A stretch of 38,110 bases of DNA from Planococcus sp. A6 (GTDB lineage Bacteria; Bacillota; Bacilli; Bacillales_A; Planococcaceae), in the NCBI RefSeq assembly GCF_028823615.1, contig NZ_JAPEHT010000016.1:1-38110 (forward strand). Direction: 5' to 3'. Shown here piece after piece: positions 28,031-36,840 of this stretch. Positions within the stretch are counted from its first letter, which is position 1. Every line of letters begins with the position of its first letter. Made by a program: the position numbers and the translations under genes. A model generated the notes under the pieces. That model worked only from the letters and a program-made list of their open reading frames with translations. It made no database searches and was not told where the DNA came from.

Positions 28031-30915
28031 TGGCAGATTATACGTTATCGGCACGCATTACAGGCGATGCCAAAGGCTTTACAGGCGCTATCGGAAAAGC
28101 TGTTTCGGGGCTAGACGATTTATCAGCTAAAACAAAAGGTATCGCAGATCGGCTGAATAATATGAGCAAATCCGTAATGGATGCAGGCGGTCGGATGTCT
28201 ATTGGATTAACGGCACCGCTGCTTATAGCAGGAAAGAAAGCTATCGACTACGCCTCGGATCTGCAGGAAGTGCAAAACGTTGTAGACGTCACATTCGGCA
28301 ATGCGGCGGGGGAGATTAACTCTTTCGCTCAGGATGCAGGCAAGAGCTTTGGATTGTCCGAACTTCAAGCCAAGCAGTTCACCGGTACTCTAGGGGCTAT
28401 GCTCAAATCTAGTGGGATGACCGGCAAGGGTGTGTCCGACATGTCGACCGAACTCACAGGTTTATCTGCGGATATGGCGTCCTTCTACAACCTTGAACAT
28501 GAAGAGGCTTTCGACAAGATCCGCGCCGGTATTTCCGGCGAGACAGAACCGCTTAAACAGCTCGGTATCAACATGTCAGTCGCCAACTTAGAGGCCTACG
28601 CGATGGCTCAAGGCATTAATACAGCTTACAACGAGATGTCACAGGCGGAACAAGTGCAGCTCCGTTACGGTTATCTGATGCAAGCGACGGCTGATGCGCA
28701 GGGCGACTTTGCCCGCACAAGCGAAAGCCACGCCAACGTTACCAAACGCCTGCAGCTTGCCATTGCGAATATGTCGAACACGGTCGGGACACTACTCCTG
28801 CCTTATGCAACAAAAGCCACGCTCTTCATTACAGAGTTGGTCGACAGCTTCCAAAACCTAAGCCCTGCCATGCAAAAAGGCGCCATTCTTGCGGCTATTA
28901 TTGCAGCGGCTATCGGTCCTCTCCTGGTCGTCATCGGGATGCTCGGCATGGGACTAGCGACCTTGGTCACCGGGTTCGGATTCTTAATCAGCCCGGCAGG
29001 CTTAGTCATCGCGGCTGTCGTCGCTATGGTCGCCGCATTCGCAACCGCAATGCTCCGAAGTGAAGAGTTTAGGAACAAGGTGATGACGGCTTTCAATCAG
29101 GTCAAGGAAGTCGTTATGGGCGTCATAGAAACGCTCAAACCCATTCTGCAGAATATGTGGTCCGGTGCTTTAACAAGCGCGACTGCCTTTGCAGATGGGC
29201 TGGCAGGGAAGTTCATGACAGCTTTCACCTTAGCCGGAACAGCTTTCACCATTATTTCAAACGCCGTGAGTAGCTTTGTCGCTTTCGCTGGTCCTATCTT
29301 GTCCAGTCTTTGGACATCAGCTTCCGCGGCCATTTCACAATTCGTCAGCACCGTCGTTCCGATTCTGCAGCTTGTCTGGGATTCGATTTCAAGTGGTGCT
29401 GCCGCTGTCTCAGAGGGCTTTGGTGCGAAAGTGCTAACCGTCTTCGAGACTGTTAAGTCCGTCATCATGACGGTAGTTGGAGTTGTGGCGCAATTTGTCA
29501 TGAGTATTGTCAGCGGCTTCACAAGCGCAGGCGGCTCGGTCACATCTCTTGCTACGCTGTTCTTAGGGTTCAATCCGATTCTGAAACTGGCAATGCTTGC
29601 ATTGACGCAGTTCGGGCCGCAGTTAGCCGCAGGGTTCTCGCAAATCGCCTCACTGATTCTGCCTTTACTCACGACACTCGGCACGGCCCTCGGTCAACTA
29701 GCCGCAGCGGTGATTCCGCTTGTCATGAACGTGATTGCAAACTTAATACCGATTGTGATAATGCTCGCCAGCGCGATTATGGGTATCGTCTCGGCGGTCC
29801 TTCCGGTTCTGGTGAATCTGTTCATGCAGCTCGTGCCTGTGGTCATGTCGCTTGTTGCAACGGTAGCAAGTCTGATTGGACAGCTGCTGCCACTTGCAGC
29901 AACCATCATCGGCGCTGTAGTGCCTGTCATTATGATGCTAGTGGACGTCATCTTGAATATCGTTCAAGCTGTGGCGCCAGCACTCATTGCCATTATCGGG
30001 GCGATCATAGCGATACTTCAGGCCATCATACCTGTAGCGGTTGCTATCATTTCAGCTATCGTGAACATGGCAGCAAGTATCATAGCCGCTCTCATGCCGA
30101 TTATCGCATTTGTGGCAGGGTTGATAACCACGATTATCGCGATTATTGCACCGATCGTAACCTTCATCGCGGGCATTATCGCCTCTATCTTCAATGTCAT
30201 CACACCGATTCTCGCTTTCGTCTCCGGTGTCTTTACGACGGTATTCTCCATCATATCCGGTATCTTCCAGAACATCATGGCGTTCATCGGTGGGGCGATT
30301 CAAACCATCGCGAATACTATTTCGCAGTTGAGTGGGACTGTCTCTGGCGTATTCAACGGCATCTGGTCAGTCATCTCGACCATTATGACTCGGGTGTCAA
30401 CGAAAATAACTGGCGTTTTCACTGCGATTCAGACAGCTTGGACCGGTCTTAAAGGTTTCGTTTCTACGGTTTTCAGTGGCATCGGCGACAACATGGAGGC
30501 GCTTGTCTCCCGAGTGAAAGGGTTTGTCAATAACGTGATTAGCGGCATCAACTCAGCCGTCAGCCTGATCAATAAGATTCCGGGCGTGAGTATCGGCAAG
30601 ATTCCTATGCTTTATCGAGGAACGGATGACTGGCAAGGCGGCTTTGCTCGGATGAACGAAGGCGGACGCGGGGAGCTTGTGAATCTCCCTAACGGCGCGC
30701 AAGTCATCCCGCACGATGTGTCGATGAAGTATGCACGAGAAGCAGGCAAATCCTCTTCAGGAGATTCTGGACGCGGCGCACAAGTTATCAACGAAGGTGC
30801 TGTAAACGTGCATATTGGGAAGTTCGAAAACCATTCAGATCGTGACATTGAAACCTTGTCTCACGACTTGGCTTGGCTCACGAAAAGAGAAAGGGGGCGT
30901 CTAGCGTATGACTGA
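28030..30915 (+). CDS. Tail tape measure protein
   Basis: 961 residues from GTG 28030 (GAAAGGAGG upstream). Sets tail length and enters the host envelope. The N-terminal TMP core includes QEVQNVVDVTFGNAAGEINS and GISGETEPLKQLGINMSVAN. The centre (about 280-740) is very hydrophobic with many Ile/Val/Ala helices (e.g. PVIMMLVDVILNIVQAVAPA). The C-terminus has NEGGRGELVNLPNGAQVIPH. No peptidase domain is evident. At about 1.5 angstrom per residue the tail would be near 140 nm, an estimate only. Overlaps Dit by 8 bases. Confidence 0.93.
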   Translation: MADYTLSARITGDAKGFTGAIGKAVSGLDDLSAKTKGIADRLNNMSKSVMDAGGRMSIGLTAPLLIAGKKAIDYASDLQEVQNVVDVTFGNAAGEINSFAQDAGKSFGLSELQAKQFTGTLGAMLKSSGMTGKGVSDMSTELTGLSADMASFYNLEHEEAFDKIRAGISGETEPLKQLGINMSVANLEAYAMAQGINTAYNEMSQAEQVQLRYGYLMQATADAQGDFARTSESHANVTKRLQLAIANMSNTVGTLLLPYATKATLFITELVDSFQNLSPAMQKGAILAAIIAAAIGPLLVVIGMLGMGLATLVTGFGFLISPAGLVIAAVVAMVAAFATAMLRSEEFRNKVMTAFNQVKEVVMGVIETLKPILQNMWSGALTSATAFADGLAGKFMTAFTLAGTAFTIISNAVSSFVAFAGPILSSLWTSASAAISQFVSTVVPILQLVWDSISSGAAAVSEGFGAKVLTVFETVKSVIMTVVGVVAQFVMSIVSGFTSAGGSVTSLATLFLGFNPILKLAMLALTQFGPQLAAGFSQIASLILPLLTTLGTALGQLAAAVIPLVMNVIANLIPIVIMLASAIMGIVSAVLPVLVNLFMQLVPVVMSLVATVASLIGQLLPLAATIIGAVVPVIMMLVDVILNIVQAVAPALIAIIGAIIAILQAIIPVAVAIISAIVNMAASIIAALMPIIAFVAGLITTIIAIIAPIVTFIAGIIASIFNVITPILAFVSGVFTTVFSIISGIFQNIMAFIGGAIQTIANTISQLSGTVSGVFNGIWSVISTIMTRVSTKITGVFTAIQTAWTGLKGFVSTVFSGIGDNMEALVSRVKGFVNNVISGINSAVSLINKIPGVSIGKIPMLYRGTDDWQGGFARMNEGGRGELVNLPNGAQVIPHDVSMKYAREAGKSSSGDSGRGAQVINEGAVNVHIGKFENHSDRDIETLSHDLAWLTKRERGRLAYD

Positions 30916-31678
30916 AGCATGGATGGATGACATCACAGTTCAATCTTACGAACGGGCCTATTTTGAATATAACGACCAGGCATCATCGGAGATGGGGCTA
31001 ACTATCAGCGCAGACACGACGCAGCACAGCCCCGGCTATGATGTCGAGTTCGAAACCGTACAGGGCAGAGACGGTGACCTTGCGATGGACAATGATCGTT
31101 TCGAGTCGTTCATCTACCCGATACGTGTATATCTAAGAGCTGAAGGGGAGGACGCTCACGCAGCATCGAGCAGAATCTCCCGATGGCTAAAGAAGAACGT
31201 GCGGTACAAGCCGCTTTACTTATCATGGGATCCCGACTACATCTATTCAGCAATCTTTTACGAGCAATTCGATGTAGAGGATCTGCTGCCGAGATTCGGG
31301 AAGATCCCACTTAACTTTAAATGTCATCCGATTAAATTTGCACTGCTCGGACTGGAACCGCAGAACATGACAAATGGCGCCGCACTTTATAACTCGGAGG
31401 ATCGTACGGCAAAACCGCTTATCGAAATCACAGGCAGCGGCAACATTCAGCTCAACCGGAACGGAGAACCCTGGGCCATCCTGACAAGCGTTGACGGAAG
31501 CATCACCATCGACTCCGCCAGCATGTCGGTTTACAAGGGAGAGGCGAACGCAGGAAATAAAATGAACGGCAACCTTCGTCCGATGTTTCCGCAGTTGCCT
31601 CCAGGCAATAACGTCATCACATGGACGGGCAGTGTAACGGCTCTCCAGATCACGCCGCGCTGGGAGGCGGTAGTTTGA
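30908..31678 (+). CDS. Distal tail protein (Dit, SPP1 gp19.1-like)
   Basis: 256 residues. Forms the ring joining the tail tube to Tal and the receptor-binding proteins. The N-terminal belt domain has VEFETVQGRDGDLAMDNDRF, IYPIRVYLRAEG, ISRWLKKNVRYKPLYLSWDP; the C-terminal galectin-like half has ITGSGNIQLNRNGEPWAILT and PPGNNVITWTGSV. AAAGGGGGCG precedes ATG 30908. Its TGA overlaps the TTG start of Tal. Confidence 0.9.
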   Translation: MTEAWMDDITVQSYERAYFEYNDQASSEMGLTISADTTQHSPGYDVEFETVQGRDGDLAMDNDRFESFIYPIRVYLRAEGEDAHAASSRISRWLKKNVRYKPLYLSWDPDYIYSAIFYEQFDVEDLLPRFGKIPLNFKCHPIKFALLGLEPQNMTNGAALYNSEDRTAKPLIEITGSGNIQLNRNGEPWAILTSVDGSITIDSASMSVYKGEANAGNKMNGNLRPMFPQLPPGNNVITWTGSVTALQITPRWEAVV

Positions 31679-33577
31679 GCAATCCGATTTTATATAAAGC
31701 GAATGAAACAGATTTTAACCACTTAGGGCTCGGCGTGTCGTTTTGAGTTAGAACTGAAATATCCGGTAGCCGGAAAGCATTTTCACGATTTGCAATACGA
31801 CCGCTTGATAAAATGCGATGCCGGCCATCTATTGAAGGACCAGCGTTTTAAAATCATCCGGATCAGCAAGCCGATGAAAGGCTTGGTCACAATCGATGCA
31901 GAACATATCAGCTATTTGGCTCAGGACTTGTCATTGAAGCCGGACATTCCGTTCAGTGGCAATGCTAGTGTAGCGCTTGCAACTTGGGCGGCATCAATGG
32001 TCGATGAGCATCCGTTTACGACGTTCAGTGACATTCTGACAACAGGTCAGGGCAAATGGACCTTATCGGACACAGAGAACGCCAGAAAGGCGCTCGGCGG
32101 TATGTCCGGATCTATTCTCGATACGTATGGCGGCGAATACCGCTTTGATAACTACCATGTCGGACTCTATGCACAGCGAGGGAATGACAGCGGCGCTTTA
32201 ATCGCTTACGGCCGGAACCTAACCGAGCTGACGCAAGAAGAGGCGATAGACAGCACGTATACATCCGTCTATCCGTATTCGATTTATACAGACGATGACG
32301 AGAACGAAATCACTGTGACGCTGCCGGAGTATTTTGTTGACAGCGAACACGTCGAGAACTTCGCTCGGCGCAAGATTTTAAAAGTAGACTTTTCCGAGGA
32401 TGAAATCACAACTGTCTCCGCTTTGCGCAGCCGGGCTGAAAGCTACATCACTTCGAACAACATCGGCGTCCCGAAAGTGAATTTGAAACTGAAGTTCGTC
32501 GACTTGGCCAAAGCACTCAATTCAGAGAATCAGCAAGCAGTCGAAGCAATCGGACTGTGCGACTTGGTGACGGTGTATTTCGAGAAGTTCGACATCCAGA
32601 CGAAAGCAAAAATCATCCGGGTTATCTGGAACGTGCTGCTTGATCAGTACGACGAGATCGAAGTTGGGGAAGCCCGGACCAGCTTGAGTAAAAGCATCGA
32701 CTCTACAATCGATGACAAGGTTGAACGAGTCGATAAGCGCGTCACTCGTGTTCAAATCGCCGCAAACGGCAAAAACAAAGTGTATCGAAGCCTGGTTGAA
32801 CCTACCGCCGGTACGAAAGGCGACTTATGGTACCGCCCTGTCGGTGACGGAGAAGTTGAGATGCATATCCACGACGGCAGCATGTTTGTCCTGGAGGCAT
32901 TCTCGGCGGATGCTCTCGGTGGCACGGTCAACTTTGCGAACGTTAACGGAATCAACTTCAACGCAAATAACATCGTCACCGGATCGCTGGACACGCATTT
33001 TGTCCAGATTGTCGGAGAAGAGAACCTCTTCTTTTGGGATGGAGCAATGCTGAAGGCCATCAATCCAGCGGACGTAACGAAATTCGTCGAGCTGACATCG
33101 AATGGGCTTTATATTGCGCGCGGGGCGTTGACAATCGAGCGGCCCGATGGGGCCCTCTCTGTGAGCAATGGCTTGCTTCAGAATGATTTTTCCCTGCAGC
33201 CGACGAACCCGACATTTCGAAACAAGCCAACCGTTTCAGAAGTAGGCGTGTACTGGGCGACAACTGAAACAGATCCGCAGAACTGCGAAGCTTACTTCTT
33301 CGCCCATAAGAGCCGTTACCTGAAGATGATGGTCGTCGCGCACGACCTAGGCAGCGGCAAAGGGTCCCGGATTGGGATTTATGAAGTAGGTGGTGGCGGT
33401 GCAACCTTGGCTCAGACAGCCGTTTACGGAGAGACGGACGCGACATCAGCTTCAACGGTTTTGACAGTAGATTTAGGTGTTCCGACAGGCGATCAGCGCG
33501 GCGTATACGTTCGGCTGAATACCACGGTCGGCGGAGAAGCAAGAGGGCGTATCGTAAAAGCTTGGTTAGAACAGTAA
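31675..33577 (+). pseudogene. Tal (tail-associated, Prophage_tail family) gene broken by a frameshifting deletion
   Basis: TTG 31675 overlapping the Dit stop begins the normal Tal N-terminus (MSNPILYKANETDFNHLGLG), but the frame ends at TGA 31744. The rest resumes one frame over: RFELELKYPVAGKHFHDLQY, then RFKIIRISKPMKG to 33577. Homologues carry about 15-18 residues between GLG(V/I) and (N)GxxELELxYP ('...DaisceVtEErNG'); these are missing, so a deletion of 3k-1 bases (about 44-50) is the simplest event. The remaining 610-codon frame has possible internal starts (TTG 31790) without a good ribosome site. Tal forms the tail tip, so virions may be defective. Confidence 0.8.
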
Positions 33578-33589
33578 GGAGGTTAACCC

Positions 33590-33796
33590 ATGGGAGCCCC
33601 CATTCAATTATATGTAGACGTTAATGAGGCTGGAGAAGTCAAAAGCGTTTACGCAGGCAAGGACATTGTCGCTACTGAGCAATATGACTATTTCTTTATA
33701 GCCGACGAGGAGACTGCAAACAATGCAGGTCTTTACAAAGTAGTTATCGAGAAAATGAAACCAAAATTGGTTTTAAAGGAGGCGCCGAATGAATAA
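33590..33796 (+). CDS. Small tail-region hypothetical protein
   Basis: 68 residues (MGAPIQLYVDVNEAGEVKSV...). Beta-rich N-terminus and basic C-terminus (VVIEKMKPKLVLKEAPNE). AAGGAGGTTAACCC precedes ATG 33590. Small proteins of this kind often lie between Tal and the receptor-binding protein in Bacillales phages. Function unknown. The stop overlaps the next start by 8 bases. Confidence 0.65.
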   Translation: MGAPIQLYVDVNEAGEVKSVYAGKDIVATEQYDYFFIADEETANNAGLYKVVIEKMKPKLVLKEAPNE

Positions 33797-35807
33797 CAAG
33801 GTTAATAACACATCGCTGAAACTGATCGAGGGTGGGTCTTCTTTTAAGCAAGGGGACCGTCCTACCCTCGCTTTTAAAGCGCTAAATTACCGAGGAGAAG
33901 TCGATGATCTAGCGGGAAAAAACATTAGTACAACAATCAGAGGTAGCGGTAATGGGGTCGTCTTTGAAGGTTCTGCAGGGTGGGATGCTTCTAAGCAAAC
34001 CATCACGCAAAAGATGCCGAAAGAGTTAGACCACGGTACACTCCTAATCGAGTTTATCGTAACCGATCCTGCCGATCCTGAGTTCCAAGTGATCTACCCT
34101 TCCAATGAAAGCGACGGCCGCCTTCGAGTTGCCGCCTCTTCTGAGAGTATGGATGTAGTAGGAGTTAAATCAACAACGGTGACGCAGTTGCGCAACGAAC
34201 AGACGCAGTTGCAGCAGGAGTTTGAGTCCACAATTGTTCCAAAGGTCGATGAGCTAAAACAGCGTGTAGATGATGGCGTGGGTGCGTTCACAGAGGACAC
34301 GGAAGTATTGGATGCTCGAATGGGCGAGCCGAACTTACGTGCTTTTAATGAGAAGCTTACTACGCAGTTGGCAGATAAAGTCGGAGGGGGTAAGAAGGCG
34401 GCGCCAGAAGATATTAACGATGACTTGATGGCACTTGTTACAGGGAATGGAACGGTTAATGTTCTTTCGGAGCCACAAAATGATTCAGTAGGATATGAAA
34501 AACTTCAAAAAGCTTTCTTCGACTTATCTGTTGATTCGGTAACTCTTCAAAACCTTACACCTAATGGAAACTTTACCAACCCGTGGATTTACAACGCATC
34601 CAACGTAACCCATTCGGTTTTAGATAACATCGGTAAATTCCTTCCAATTGCAGCTGGTAGTCGTCTTTGGCAAAATTTCGCTACGGTATTAGGGAACAAA
34701 TATTATGTAGGTATGGAAATCAAAGCAGATTCTTCATCAGTGGGCATCCGCATTCCTGGAAATGATTCCGTATTTCACAGCGGTTCAAATCAATATGAAG
34801 TCGTGAGCGCTATCAATACAGGAGCTGTCACAGGGACGGCATCGCTTAGGGTTGAGGATTTTCGAGCCAGTGGTTGGACAGAATCCCTTTTAAAGAATTC
34901 ATTCGTTATCGACTTAACAGCATCATTCGGCGCAGGAAACGAACCTACAGCCGATGAAATGGATCAAATACTTTCGGCGATAGGGTGGTTTGGAGATACC
35001 TATAGCTACCGAAAGCCGAAGCAAGAAGAAATCATGGTTTTTGATGGGAATAAGGTGACCAGCAAAAGCGCTGAATCGTTTAGTGTTCAGTCGGCAACTC
35101 ACTTGAAAGGTGAAGTAACGGTTTCTTTCGGCGATAGCATGGCAGACAGAGAACCCTCCTATTTAAATACATTGGCAGAGCGCACAGGAATGACAGTGCA
35201 TAATGCAACGGTAGGTGGGACAAGAATGTCCTATCACACGATTGCGGATTATGAAGCTTTTAGCATGATGCGATTAGCGGACGCGATTGTTTCGGGGGAT
35301 TTTACAGCGCAGGAAGCCGCGGCTGTTAATCTTGGGAAATCAGCTTTAGTAGAGTTTCTGAAAAACTTAGATTACAACACCGTGTTTGCCATTACAATTG
35401 CATTTTCGACAAACGATTTCAGGGGCGACAGACCGATTGGTGTTAATGCTGACACCAACGCCACTTTCAAGGGCGCTATTAATTACGTCATCCAGACCAT
35501 TCAAACAGCATATCCGCATATTAAATTGTTCTTTATTGGACCAACGTTCCGGTCAAGACTGTCTAGTGGTGATGGGTTAAATTCAGACGAAAACGGAAAC
35601 ACCAACGGGGATTTTCTTATCGACTTTCAAGACGCAATTAATGAAGTATGCGCTTTGAATCACGTAACTGCATTTGACTTCTACCGAACGTCAAGTATCA
35701 ATAAATATACAGCTGACTATTATTTAGCTGACGGTTTACACCCTAACGAAATCGGATCGGCGATGTTAGGGAATCAGTTGGCATCGAATATTCTTGCGTC
35801 TGTTTAA
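33789..35807 (+). CDS. Baseplate upper/receptor-binding protein with SGNH hydrolase domain
   Basis: 672 residues. The N-terminal BppU-like domain (about 1-120: SLKLIEGGSSFKQGDRPTLA, LLIEFIVTDPADPEFQVIYP) attaches to the baseplate. A coiled coil follows (TVTQLRNEQTQLQQEFESTI), then a beta-rich middle part with FGAGNEPTADEMDQIL. The C-terminal SGNH/GDSL hydrolase has VSFGDSMAD (S450), NATVGGTRM (Gly block), FSTNDF (N542) and DGLHPNE (D648, H651). It probably deacylates cell-surface glycan during adsorption. AAAGGAGGC precedes ATG 33789. More AT-rich than Tal, suggesting exchange of host-range genes. Confidence 0.82.
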   Translation: MNNKVNNTSLKLIEGGSSFKQGDRPTLAFKALNYRGEVDDLAGKNISTTIRGSGNGVVFEGSAGWDASKQTITQKMPKELDHGTLLIEFIVTDPADPEFQVIYPSNESDGRLRVAASSESMDVVGVKSTTVTQLRNEQTQLQQEFESTIVPKVDELKQRVDDGVGAFTEDTEVLDARMGEPNLRAFNEKLTTQLADKVGGGKKAAPEDINDDLMALVTGNGTVNVLSEPQNDSVGYEKLQKAFFDLSVDSVTLQNLTPNGNFTNPWIYNASNVTHSVLDNIGKFLPIAAGSRLWQNFATVLGNKYYVGMEIKADSSSVGIRIPGNDSVFHSGSNQYEVVSAINTGAVTGTASLRVEDFRASGWTESLLKNSFVIDLTASFGAGNEPTADEMDQILSAIGWFGDTYSYRKPKQEEIMVFDGNKVTSKSAESFSVQSATHLKGEVTVSFGDSMADREPSYLNTLAERTGMTVHNATVGGTRMSYHTIADYEAFSMMRLADAIVSGDFTAQEAAAVNLGKSALVEFLKNLDYNTVFAITIAFSTNDFRGDRPIGVNADTNATFKGAINYVIQTIQTAYPHIKLFFIGPTFRSRLSSGDGLNSDENGNTNGDFLIDFQDAINEVCALNHVTAFDFYRTSSINKYTADYYLADGLHPNEIGSAMLGNQLASNILASV

Positions 35808-35836
35808 GTTAATGACTTTTTCAGTACACAAAATAA

Positions 35837-35858
35837 AGACCTGATAGGTCTATTTTTT
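35837..35858 (+). terminator. Rho-independent terminator after the receptor-binding gene
   Basis: AGACCT-GAT-AGGTCT followed by ATTTTTT. Short 6-bp stem with a 3-base loop. Confidence 0.7.
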
Positions 35859-35920
35859 ATACCTAAAATTCGGTGTAGGAACAAACTGCGTAGTACGAAA
35901 ACCAAAATAAATTAATATTC

Positions 35921-35951
35921 AGAGTGTCCTTTCCCAGAGGGCGCTCTTTTT
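35921..35951 (+). terminator. Terminator, first copy of a repeated hairpin
   Basis: AGAGTGTCC (35921-35929) pairs with GGGCGCTCT (35939-35947) using two G-T pairs; TTTT follows. The same arms recur at 36101-36122, 180 bases on. Confidence 0.7.
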
Positions 35952-35969
35952 GTTTTGATAAAAATAAAA

Positions 35970-36007
35970 CCCCTGGCGCGCTGGTCTTGGGAGACACGCA
36001 TCAGGGG
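35970..36007. other. Compound hairpin, terminator-like on the minus strand
   Basis: CCCCTGGCG (35970-35978) pairs with CGC-AT-CAGGGG (35997-36007, two-base bulge), and an inner GTCT/AGAC stem closes a TGGG loop. On the minus strand it is followed by TTTTATTTTTAT, so it may end leftward transcripts; on the plus strand it may be a structured RNA. Confidence 0.45.
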
Positions 36008-36044
36008 AAGGATATAGAAAGATGAGAACATTATTAGAATACCC

Positions 36045-36066
36045 TATTCACAAATATTTGTGAATA
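36045..36066. repeat. Perfect 22-bp palindrome
   Basis: Centred on AATATT, arms TATTCACAAAT and ATTTGTGAATA, with no mismatch and no loop. It could be an operator for a dimeric regulator or a cruciform/hairpin element. It lies 37 bases before the second repeated terminator. Confidence 0.85.
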
Positions 36067-36100
36067 AAAATTTTAGTTATTTGAAAAAATATAAATTACA

Positions 36101-36125
36101 AGAGTGTCCTAGAGGGCGCTCTTTT
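36101..36125 (+). terminator. Terminator, second copy of the repeated hairpin
   Basis: AGAGTGTCC-TAGA-GGGCGCTCT then TTTT; the arms are identical to those at 35921 but the loop is shorter. It lies just before the lysis cassette. I see no convincing ORF between the copies: MRTLLEYPIHKYL at 36022-36063 has a plausible AAGG site but is only 13 codons. Confidence 0.75.
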
Positions 36126-36158
36126 TATATACCCATAAAGAGAGCAAGGGGGATTGAT

Positions 36159-36572
36159 ATGCCAAATACGAAAGAAGGCGGATCAATGTATAAGATGGTG
36201 GAAGATCATGAAAATCGAATCGTCAATCTTGAGCAAGCCGATAAAGAAAAAGCAGAGTCCATCGAAATGCATGAAGAGTCCATTAGAACACTTAAGCATG
36301 AGTTTAAAACCATCAATATGAGTTTCTTGGATTTAAAGAACACCGTGCTCCAAGGGAATAGCGATACGCAATCAGTTATGCGCGAGCAGAGCTCTCAGCA
36401 GTGGAAGATGATTGAAGCCTTGATGGGTAATAGAGAAAAAGGCGAAGAGCGAAAACACGAACTAAAAAAAAGCCGTTCCGAAAAGTTCTGGGAGGTATCG
36501 GGTAAGGTCGCGGTCGCCTTGGTCGGGTCGGGGAGTATCTTAATCGGGATTTTGGAGCTTTTATCAAAATAG
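36159..36572 (+). CDS. XhlA-like lysis accessory protein
   Basis: 137 residues from ATG 36159 (AAGGGGGATTG upstream; the frame is open from 36060 without a ribosome site). A long coiled coil (HENRIVNLEQADKEKAESIE...) then one C-terminal transmembrane segment (VSGKVAVALVGSGSILIGIL). This matches XhlA-type proteins, which sit in the membrane and help holin and endolysin. First gene of the lysis cassette, longer than PBSX XhlA. Confidence 0.75.
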   Translation: MPNTKEGGSMYKMVEDHENRIVNLEQADKEKAESIEMHEESIRTLKHEFKTINMSFLDLKNTVLQGNSDTQSVMREQSSQQWKMIEALMGNREKGEERKHELKKSRSEKFWEVSGKVAVALVGSGSILIGILELLSK

Positions 36573-36587
36573 AAGGAGTGATTTTGT

Positions 36588-36839
36588 ATGACAGCAGACA
36601 AGTTGAAACAGGTGATTGCGGCGGTGGGCGGAGTGCTCAGCGCTCTTTATTTATTCTTCAAAGCTATTGATGTAGAGCTCGCACATTTCAATGAGATGAC
36701 GATTGAAGCGTTTATCGGATTTTTAACGGCTCTTATCCCGCTAATCCTTATCGGGTACGGCATCTGGAAGAATCAATACCTAGTTACTGAAAAAGCCAAG
36801 AAGCAAGAGGATGCGTTGAAGAGAGCGAGGTTGAAATAG
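36588..36839 (+). CDS. Phage holin (SPP1/phi-LC3-like)
   Basis: 83 residues. Two transmembrane segments (about 9-24, VIAAVGGVLSALYLFF; about 42-60, FIGFLTALIPLILIGYGIWK) and a basic tail ending TEKAKKQEDALKRARLK, characteristic of this holin class. Makes the membrane lesions that release the amidase. AGAAGGAGTG precedes ATG 36588. Confidence 0.85.
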   Translation: MTADKLKQVIAAVGGVLSALYLFFKAIDVELAHFNEMTIEAFIGFLTALIPLILIGYGIWKNQYLVTEKAKKQEDALKRARLK

Positions 36840-36840
36840 A

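Noticed and set aside
29097-29684. Minus-strand frames opposite the tape measure gene
   Set aside because: Produced by the alanine/valine-rich composition of the tape measure; no start signals or recognisable domains.
36022-36063. 13-codon ORF between the repeated terminators
   Set aside because: Too short, ends inside the palindrome, and has no similarity to known peptide toxins; noted only within the intergenic description.
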